Below, in pieces: positions 1 to 4,964 of a DNA stretch of 6,604 nt; the stretch's first letter is position 1; the number at the start of each line of letters is the position of its first letter. Origin of the DNA: Alphaproteobacteria bacterium. GTDB lineage: Bacteria > Pseudomonadota > Alphaproteobacteria > Caulobacterales > Maricaulaceae. The stretch is from assembly GCA_030428405.1 (NCBI GenBank), contig JAUIEH010000161.1, positions 1 to 6,604 on the forward strand, in the 5' to 3' direction. A model generated the notes under the pieces. It had not been told where the DNA came from, searched no databases, and worked only from the letters and a program-made list of their open reading frames with translations. The translations under genes were made by a program, and so were the position numbers.

Positions 1-692
1 ATGCGCCGGTGATCGGAGGCCATTGGCTCGCCAAGGCCGTCAATCGCAGCGCCGGACTCAAGCGGCGGCGGCGCTGCGCCTTGCGCGCGCAACCGGTCTT
101 GCGCGGCCTCCGGCGCAAGGTCGGCCTCATAGAGAAGCTCATAACGATCGAGCACGCGCTCATCGTTCCACTCTGCGCCTTCAAGCCCAAAGGCGAGACG
201 CACGCGGTCCCAACGCGCCTCGCGCCGGCCCTGGCCTTCCGCCTCCGACGCCCAGGCGCGCAGTCTGGCGGAAATGACGCCGTCTATGACCGGCGCGCGT
301 CCGGCGCGATGGTCTTCCCACGGAAAATGCCGATACCAGCTGGACCAGCCGCCGCCGGGCGCATCGGTTTCCGCCAGCGACAGACCGAGATAGCCGACCG
401 ACACGACGCGGGCGGCCTGGTCGTCGCCGAGATGGGCGCGCGGGGCTTCGCGCCCGCGATCGCCGAAAGTGTAGAGCTGTTCGACATAGCCCGGCTCAAA
501 GCCCGTTTGCGCAAACACAAAGGCGCGCAGTGCGAGCTCGAATGTGCGATCACCGACCGGGTCGAACGGGCCGAAGGGAAGTGCTGCCGGACCATCGGTT
601 CGGTCGCGGCGGATCAAGACGAACGGACGCTGGCCGTCGACCGCGAAAATCACCGCGGCGAGACCGATGACGACGGACGCCGGATGCGTCAT
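1..692 (-). CDS. Nudix-like NAD regulator (NrtR/NadQ-like, COG4111 type), C-terminus cut by window edge
   Basis: This is a partial gene: 230 codons are visible, with no stop before the left edge. The N-terminal part (about residues 5-130) has a Nudix-like fold, with core strands VVIGLAAVIFAV (7-18), a LPFGPFDP turn (38-45), then EQLYTFGDRGR (71-81) and RVVSVGYLGL (95-104). Where the Nudix box expects EExGU the sequence reads AQTGF (61-65), so the metal-binding glutamates are gone and hydrolysis is unlikely. Family knowledge: such proteins, often called 'NAD regulator' in alphaproteobacteria, pair a dead Nudix sensor with a C-terminal winged helix and are thought to control NAD synthesis genes. 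The visible region after residue 135 would be the winged helix. ATG at 692-690 is chosen because the conserved core starts a few residues later and no in-frame start was found just upstream. It follows the HD gene with only 28 bases between, so co-transcription is likely. The nadQ name is probable, not proven. Confidence 0.8.
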   Translation of the reverse strand, partial: MTHPASVVIGLAAVIFAVDGQRPFVLIRRDRTDGPAALPFGPFDPVGDRTFELALRAFVFAQTGFEPGYVEQLYTFGDRGREAPRAHLGDDQAARVVSVGYLGLSLAETDAPGGGWSSWYRHFPWEDHRAGRAPVIDGVISARLRAWASEAEGQGRREARWDRVRLAFGLEGAEWNDERVLDRYELLYEADLAPEAAQDRLRAQGAAPPPLESGAAIDGLGEPMASDHRR

Positions 693-724
693 GGGCCACC
701 GATTGTAAGGGCGGTCGCGTTCAT
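689..724 (-). other. 11-codon coupling reading frame between HD and regulator genes
   Basis: A short frame (MNATALTIGGP, then TGA) starts at ATG 724-722, which overlaps the HD gene stop TGA (723-721) in an ATGA. It ends with TGA 691-689, overlapping the regulator's ATG (692-690) in a second ATGA. The three frames thus form a stop/start relay. It could act as a translational coupling leader, or be chance. The peptide is too short to assign a function. A GGTGG a few bases before the regulator ATG could also serve as its own ribosome site. Confidence 0.4.
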
Positions 725-1395
725 GGACTCGCCCCGTTCGCCGATGTCTCCATTGCGGCGATGAGTTCGTTGAACCTTGTCAGGAATTGCGCCTGCGCTT
801 GCTCGGTGGTTTTTGGAATAAGCGTAAGCTCCAGATCGTCAGGCGGCTCGCCAAAGAATTTGAGCGCTTCACCTTCCTCAAAGCCGGCGAGCTGAACGGC
901 CTCGAAATAGGCGCTGATGCGGTCAGCGCGCTTGATTGTTTTGTAGAGCTCGCCCGGAATCTTCGGCGGGAGGCCAAAGCGAATGAATATCGCGGCGAGA
1001 AGGCGGTCTTCGAATTCGTGGTAGTCTACGCCCAATGCAGCCTTGAACGGGCTGATCATGTCGCCGACGACATATTCGGGCGCATCGTGCAAAAGCGCGG
1101 TCAGGCGCGCTGCGGCTGAAAGCCGCGGTCGTAAATGTCCCACGATGTCGGCGACCACGACAGAATGCTGGGCGACGGAAAATGCTTGCGGCCCTGTCGT
1201 CTGGCCGTTCCAGCGGGCGAGCCTCGCCAGCCCGTGTGCGATATCCTCGATCTCAACGTCCATCGGCGAGGGATCGAGCAGATCGAGCCGGCGGCCCGAC
1301 AACATGCGTTGCCAGGCGCGCGGCGCCGGTGGTGCGCGACGCGCGCGCTCGGACCGCGCGATTGATTTGGATCGACTCGTCTCGGGTGGCGTCAC
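721..1395 (-). CDS. HD-domain hydrolase, YfbR-like (5'-nucleotidase family)
   Basis: This 224-residue protein belongs to the HD phosphohydrolase superfamily. The metal ligands are visible in order: H77 in AQHSVV, the H103-D104 pair in LLHDAPE and D158 in KRADRI. HDAPEYVVGDMISPFK (103-118) closely resembles the YfbR signature HDA-E...GD-P-PVK. YfbR removes phosphate from deoxynucleoside 5'-monophosphates; the exact substrate here is inferred. The segment PRAWQRMLSGRRLDLLDPSP (25-44) is, as I recall it, conserved in alphaproteobacterial members and extends upstream of M31, so the longer start is preferred. That start is GTG at 1395-1393, with a weak AGG about 8 bases before it. The first 24 residues are basic and low in complexity, so a slightly later start is possible. 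The gene's stop overlaps the start of the short linking frame before the NAD-regulator-like gene, indicating one transcript. It diverges from the stress-protein gene. Confidence 0.9.
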   Translation of the reverse strand: MTPPETSRSKSIARSERARRAPPAPRAWQRMLSGRRLDLLDPSPMDVEIEDIAHGLARLARWNGQTTGPQAFSVAQHSVVVADIVGHLRPRLSAAARLTALLHDAPEYVVGDMISPFKAALGVDYHEFEDRLLAAIFIRFGLPPKIPGELYKTIKRADRISAYFEAVQLAGFEEGEALKFFGEPPDDLELTLIPKTTEQAQAQFLTRFNELIAAMETSANGASP

Positions 1396-1490
1396 CTTGG
1401 GACCTGACTTATTTGAGTTCGGCGTATCTTGCTGACGGCGAACGCCGTCGAGATCAAGGCGCCGCGACGAAAGCGACGGAGAATACGGAC
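1396..1490. promoter_or_regulatory. Divergent intergenic promoter region
   Basis: These 95 bases separate the start codons of the leftward HD gene and the rightward stress-protein gene and must carry promoters for both unless transcription enters from elsewhere. It includes a more AT-rich stretch (about 1407-1430). A TATCTT at 1425-1430 could be a -10 for the rightward gene, with a weak CTGACT (1404-1409) as -35, but the 15-base gap is short. No convincing leftward promoter was found. The GGAG at 1478-1481 lies 9 bases before the stress-protein ATG and is its ribosome site. Confidence 0.4.
1434..1449. repeat. 16-base near-palindrome GACGGCGAACGCCGTC
   Basis: Two perfect 7-base arms (GACGGCG and CGCCGTC) flank a central AA. 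It lies between divergent starts and just downstream of the possible -10 of the stress-protein gene, a normal place for an operator. As RNA it could form a 6-pair stem with a GAAC loop in the leader. The bound protein, if any, is unknown, and such GC palindromes also arise by chance in this composition. Confidence 0.4.
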
Positions 1491-2297
1491 ATGACGCGCG
1501 ACACGATTTTCGTACCGCTCGGCGGCGGTCCGGGCGATGAGGTCTCTATCAAAGCTGCGGCCGCTTTGGCGCCGATCTACGACGCCGATGTCGACGCGGT
1601 CTTTTATGGCCGCGACGATGCGGCGTTGATGATGATCGCCGGCGACGGCTTCACCGGTCTGGGCGCATCAGCGCTGGAGGGGCTGCGCAAGGGACGTGCG
1701 GAGGCGGAAAGCAAAGCGCGCGAACTCGCCAAGTCGGTCGGCGTCGAACTTCAAACGACGGAGTCTGCGCGCGCTTATGCGACGGCGCGCGCCCGTCTCG
1801 CGGCATTGGCGGTCGTTGAATCCGACGCAGCCCGCGGGACCGGCGCCATGCCGGACGTGTTTCAATCGCTATTGATGGAGGATGGCGCGCCATTATTCGT
1901 GCCGCGCGGCCCGGTGCCGCCGAAGTGTGCGGCGATCGCATGGGACGGCTCGCGCGAGGCTGCGCGCGCGCTCAAAGCGGCGCGTCCGCTTTTGCAGCAT
2001 CTCGAGCGCGTGGTCGTCATGCAGTCGGAAAACCACGTCGACGCGAAGGATATTGGTTTCGCAGAGCCGTCAAACGCCGCGGAGTGGATCGGCAAGAATG
2101 GCGGTAAGGCGGAAGTGCGGATGTTGAAGCGGCCGCTGCAGTCCGGCCGCGGGCTTCTGGATGTGGCGCGCGAAGAGGGCGCGGATCTGTTGATCACCGG
2201 CGCGTTCGGTCATGCACGCCTGCGCGAGGCGGTGTTTGGCGGCGCAACGCGCGTGTTCCTCGACGCGGACGCGCCGTCATTGCTTTTGGCGCATTAA
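1491..2297 (+). CDS. Universal stress protein (UspA family, tandem-domain type)
   Basis: This 268-residue cytoplasmic protein has two Usp-like halves. The N-terminal half (1-140), beginning TIFVPLGGGPGDEVS, is degenerate. The C-terminal half starts at CAAIAWDGSREAARAL (146-161), a typical second-domain opening, and ends with the nucleotide-binding loop G237-A-F-G240, nine residues, then G250-G251-A-T. The classic G-x2-G-x9-G-S/T is thus slightly altered (G251 in the S/T position), as I recall for many alphaproteobacterial members. Usp proteins bind ATP or act as scaffolds and aid survival under starvation or oxidative stress; the precise role here is unknown. The frame stays open far upstream, but ATG at 1491 is chosen because it has a GGAG 9 bases before it and the family fold starts at once. 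The next gene begins 33 bases after the stop, so the two probably form an operon. Confidence 0.9.
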   Translation: MTRDTIFVPLGGGPGDEVSIKAAAALAPIYDADVDAVFYGRDDAALMMIAGDGFTGLGASALEGLRKGRAEAESKARELAKSVGVELQTTESARAYATARARLAALAVVESDAARGTGAMPDVFQSLLMEDGAPLFVPRGPVPPKCAAIAWDGSREAARALKAARPLLQHLERVVVMQSENHVDAKDIGFAEPSNAAEWIGKNGGKAEVRMLKRPLQSGRGLLDVAREEGADLLITGAFGHARLREAVFGGATRVFLDADAPSLLLAH

Positions 2298-2317
2298 GCG
2301 CGCTCAACGATAACACA

Positions 2318-2322
2318 GGGAG
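2318..2322 (+). promoter_or_regulatory. Ribosome binding site GGGAG for the small acidic gene
   Basis: GGGAG lies 8 bases before the ATG at 2331 and settles that start. A nearer ATG at 2323 opens a frame of only a few codons and is not the gene start. Confidence 0.6.
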
Positions 2323-2330
2323 ATGACGAG

Positions 2331-2705
2331 ATGGCTCTGACGCGTGTGGTGATGCGGCTCAGCCGCAATCCTGAGGCGGGCTTTCCGGACGGCGATGATG
2401 ACCACGGCTACGTCATTGTCGCGCCTCTGGATGCTGACGGAAAACTCGACATCGAAGCCTGGCGCGGGAACAAGGCGAAATGCACCGTCAATCGCTTCAC
2501 GCCCGAGCACGACGATGACGCGGATGGCTGGCTGACCCATCGCGGCAGCCACTGGTTTTTCCGCTATGATGAGGAAGACGAAGGCCCAGATGAGCCAGTC
2601 TACCGCTTAGGCGATCACACGCTGCGTCTTGGTGAATATGTCACCATTCACGAAGCCGATGGCGACGATCTCACCTTCAAGATCACCGAAACACAGCGTC
2701 TTTGA
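2331..2705 (+). CDS. Small acidic conserved protein of unknown function
   Basis: This 124-residue protein has no recognised domain. It resembles what I recall as conserved hypothetical proteins in Caulobacter relatives, which share a GFP-GDDD-GY start, a GWLTHRGSHWFF core (66-77) and a PVYRLGDHTL (89-98) segment. It is strongly acidic, with runs at 20-24 (DGDDD), 61-65 (DDDAD) and 81-87. Alternating hydrophobic strands (YVIVAPL, WFFRYD, YVTIHEA, LTFKITE) suggest a small all-beta fold. There is no signal peptide, membrane segment or cysteine pair (a single C51), so it is likely cytoplasmic. It follows the stress-protein gene by 33 bases with its own strong ribosome site, so co-expression under stress is plausible. 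It ends only 13 bases from the convergent TIR-LysM gene. The codon pattern and clear domain-like motifs make it a real gene; the function is unknown. Confidence 0.85.
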   Translation: MALTRVVMRLSRNPEAGFPDGDDDHGYVIVAPLDADGKLDIEAWRGNKAKCTVNRFTPEHDDDADGWLTHRGSHWFFRYDEEDEGPDEPVYRLGDHTLRLGEYVTIHEADGDDLTFKITETQRL

Positions 2706-2718
2706 GCGCGCTGTGGCC

Positions 2719-4899
2719 TTAGCCCGGGCAGGACGCGCCTGAAGCGTCCGTGCCCGGATAGGCGGGAATGTAAAGCCGGTCGCCGGGATAGATCGTGTCT
2801 TCGTCGCGCGCGCGCAGCGGGCCTGTGTCGTTTGCGGCGAAGACCTCTTCATTGCACCGATAAATGACCGGGAACACGCCGCCGCAGCTCCAGCCGTAGT
2901 AGAGCCGCGCAATCAGCCAAAGCGTATCGCCATCCTCGACGACATGTTCGGCGGGCGCGGCCATGCTGCATGTCGCTTGCAGGTCGTCCGCAATCGGAAC
3001 GCCGTGACGGCGTCGCGCGGCGCGAGCGCGCTCGATGGCGGCTGCGCGCTCTTCTTCGCGACGGCGCTCTTCAGCGGCGGCTGATGCGGCGCGCGAGGAC
3101 GCGCTTGCAACACTGACGGCGGCGGCGTCCGCTCCAGTCGCCGATCCGCTGTCATTTTCGTCTGCGGCGGCCTCGTTCATAGCCAAACGGCGCGCGTTTT
3201 CGGCTTCCTCCGCGGCGAGGCGTTCGGCCTCTTCTGCAGCGAGGCGTTCTGCTTCTGCGCGTTCTGCGGCCAGTCTTTCTGCGGCCAATCGTTCGGCCTC
3301 AGCGCGTTCCGCTTCCAGGCGCGCGGCTTCTGCGAGACGCGCCTCTTCGGCGGCCTGTTCTGCGGCGAGGCGCTCGGCTTCGAGCCTCTCAGCTTCGAGA
3401 CGCTCAGCTTCCAGACGTTCGGCTTCGAGGCGTTCAGCCTCAGCGCGCTCGGCGGCGACGCGTTCAGCTTCCAGACGGGCTTCTTCGGCGAGACGAAGTT
3501 CTTCAGCGATGCGGGCCTCTTCGGCGAGGCGCTCGGCTTCCAGTCGTTCGGCTTCGAGGCGCGCTTCCTCCGCGCGGGCTGCGTCTTCAGCGAGGCGTGC
3601 GGCTTCAGCCTCCGCCTCAGCTTCTTCTTGCGCCAACGCCAGCGCGGCGAGGCGTTCGGCGTCTTCGGCGTCCATTTCGGTCTCGACCGGGTCAGCCTGG
3701 CTCGCTTCGTCGGTGCCTGCTCCATTTGAGTCGGGGTCATCGGCGCCATTGAGGCGCAGCGTTCCGTTCTCTGCAGAATCTGCCGTCGACGGCGTTTCGG
3801 ACCCGGTGAGCGCAGCGACCTGGTCATCGCTATCGCGCGTGCGCATTAGGTCGGGCACGAACAATAATGCTGTGATGAATGCGGCGACGAGAAAGACGAA
3901 ACCCCAAAAACCGGAACGCGCAGCCGGCTGAGGCGCCGCTGCGGCTGCTGCAGCGTTTGCCGTTTCGGCTGAGCCGGCGCCTGCGGCCGCCGTCGCAAAC
4001 GGAGCGACATTGACCGGCGCGATCGCGTCGTCGTCGTCATCTGCGCCGTGATAGCCGACGCGCAAGTCGCGCAGCTCGTCGAACTGATTGGGCGCGACGA
4101 GTGCGTCGAGTTCGCTTTCGGTCGCGCCGGTGCGGGCGTAAGCGGCGAGCGCGCGCCACGGATAATAGGGAAATGCGATGGCGCCGAGGACGCGCCGCCA
4201 GGCCGAGCCGTCTTCACGGCGCGCGGCGAGGTCTTCGATGGCGTAAACGCCGGCGAGGCGTGTGTGCGGATCAGCGAGCTGCACAAGGGCCGCGCGCCAG
4301 CGCGGATCGCTCGCGCGCGCCAGGCTGCGCGCCGCTGAGTCGAAGCCTTCGCGGCTGCGCGCGGCGAACATGTCATTGCGGTCCGAAAAGTTCGGCGTCC
4401 ATGACGCTGTGGGATCGTCATAGGCGTCGTCGACCAGCTTGCTGGCGAGTTCGTCGGCTTCATCGACGCTGATTTCGTCTTCGCCGTCGATTTCATCGGC
4501 GAAGCGGTCGCCGGCTTCCATCGTCTCGGTGACGCGCGTGACGAGCAGGTCGAGCCAGTCTTCATCGATCTCGTCTTCGTCCAGACGCAGAGACGGCGCT
4601 TCGGCGAATTCGGCGGGCGCATCGACATAGTCGGCGACGCCGATATTTACGAGCCGGCGGCTCTGAAAGGCTTCCCGCGCTTCGCTGACCACGAGGCGCG
4701 AAGCGGCGGCCTCGTCGGACCACAGCGCCAGCACGCAGCGTGCGCGGCGCAACTCGCGTGAGAACTGGGCGGGCCAGGGTTCGTCGGCGTCCTCGCCGTC
4801 GTCGATCCAGGCGCTGACGCCGCGCCCCCAAAGGGCTGTGGCGATGCGATTGGCGAGGTCGTGATACTCGCGCGCGTATGCGAAAAAGACGTCTGCCAT
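2719..4899 (-). CDS. TIR domain - transmembrane - long charged helix - LysM protein
   Basis: This 726-residue predicted inner-membrane protein has five parts. A TIR domain spans about 1-105: box 1 VFFAYARE (4-11), a BB-loop-like WIDDGEDADEPW (31-42), VLALWS (56-61), and E73 in VVSEA, in the place of the catalytic glutamate of NAD-cleaving TIRs. Next come an acidic linker (106-160) and a helical HEAT-like region (about 185-280, e.g. TRLAGVYAIEDLA). After a Pro/Ala linker, one transmembrane helix (about 331-349) is followed by RTR. Residues 409-571 are a charged helix of LEAER-like repeats, then a Ser/Ala linker. Last is a LysM domain (652-711: HVVEDGDTLWLIARLYYG through TIYPGDRLYIP). Cysteines 644, 672, 682 and 724 all lie beyond the membrane helix and could form disulphides, fitting a periplasmic C-terminus. 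The likely topology is TIR inside, LysM bound to peptidoglycan. There is no clear Shine-Dalgarno; the start follows a palindrome. The role (wall sensing, defence or envelope scaffold) is inferred. Confidence 0.88.
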   Translation of the reverse strand: MADVFFAYAREYHDLANRIATALWGRGVSAWIDDGEDADEPWPAQFSRELRRARCVLALWSDEAAASRLVVSEAREAFQSRRLVNIGVADYVDAPAEFAEAPSLRLDEDEIDEDWLDLLVTRVTETMEAGDRFADEIDGEDEISVDEADELASKLVDDAYDDPTASWTPNFSDRNDMFAARSREGFDSAARSLARASDPRWRAALVQLADPHTRLAGVYAIEDLAARREDGSAWRRVLGAIAFPYYPWRALAAYARTGATESELDALVAPNQFDELRDLRVGYHGADDDDDAIAPVNVAPFATAAAGAGSAETANAAAAAAAPQPAARSGFWGFVFLVAAFITALLFVPDLMRTRDSDDQVAALTGSETPSTADSAENGTLRLNGADDPDSNGAGTDEASQADPVETEMDAEDAERLAALALAQEEAEAEAEAARLAEDAARAEEARLEAERLEAERLAEEARIAEELRLAEEARLEAERVAAERAEAERLEAERLEAERLEAERLEAERLAAEQAAEEARLAEAARLEAERAEAERLAAERLAAERAEAERLAAEEAERLAAEEAENARRLAMNEAAADENDSGSATGADAAAVSVASASSRAASAAAEERRREEERAAAIERARAARRRHGVPIADDLQATCSMAAPAEHVVEDGDTLWLIARLYYGWSCGGVFPVIYRCNEEVFAANDTGPLRARDEDTIYPGDRLYIPAYPGTDASGASCPG
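3190..3639 (-). repeat. Degenerate 15-base tandem repeats encoding LEAER-type pentapeptides
   Basis: Residues 421-570 of the TIR-LysM protein are made almost wholly of E, A, R and L in units of five (LEAER, LAAER, AEAER, with LAEEA variants). Four exact LEAER units lie at residues 491-510 (bases 3370-3429). On DNA this is an imperfect 15-base tandem repeat, with silent changes between copies showing that it is not newly expanded. The composition also leaves the opposite strand open for about 300 codons, which is an artefact. Confidence 0.85.
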
Positions 4900-4964
4900 A
4901 ATAGTTAACGTTAACGGCGCTAAAAATGCGCGTTTGTGAAGCCCTAATTTTGAATCGCGACGAT
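4900..4964 (-). promoter_or_regulatory. Spacer between ketoacyl synthase and TIR-LysM genes
   Basis: This 65-base same-strand gap is much richer in A and T than its surroundings. The TIR-LysM gene could have its own promoter here, but I found no good -35/-10 pair. A GAATC at 4952-4956 fits GANTC, the CcrM methylation site of many alphaproteobacteria. No strong hairpin plus T-run terminator is visible for the upstream gene, so read-through is possible. Confidence 0.35.
4904..4915. promoter_or_regulatory. Perfect palindrome GTTAACGTTAAC before the TIR-LysM start
   Basis: This 12-base perfect palindrome is also two direct copies of GTTAAC. It lies 4 bases upstream of the ATG, exactly where a ribosome site would be, and stands out as AT-rich in GC-rich surroundings. 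It could be an operator that blocks transcription or initiation. It does not match the CtrA pattern TTAA-N7-TTAA, since the two TTAA are 2 bases apart. Confidence 0.5.

Noticed and set aside
9..764. A 251-codon rightward frame over the left end
   Set aside because: It lies opposite the Nudix-like regulator, which has recognisable family motifs, while this frame has none and crosses the HD gene end.
1182..1490. Upstream extension of the universal stress protein
   Set aside because: It overlaps the HD gene on the other strand and the divergent promoter region; ATG 1491 has a good ribosome site and the Usp fold starts there.
2706..2718. Bidirectional terminator between the convergent genes
   Set aside because: The 13-base gap has only a short GC palindrome (AGCGCGCT) and no T-run on either strand.
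3035..3931. A 298-codon rightward frame rich in Ser, Ala and Arg
   Set aside because: It is the antisense of the LEAER repeats. Codon bias in the repeat removes stops on the other strand, and the product is low complexity without motifs.
4904..4915. CtrA binding site at the TTAA pair
   Set aside because: The spacing between TTAA halves is 2 bases, not the 7 of the CtrA consensus.
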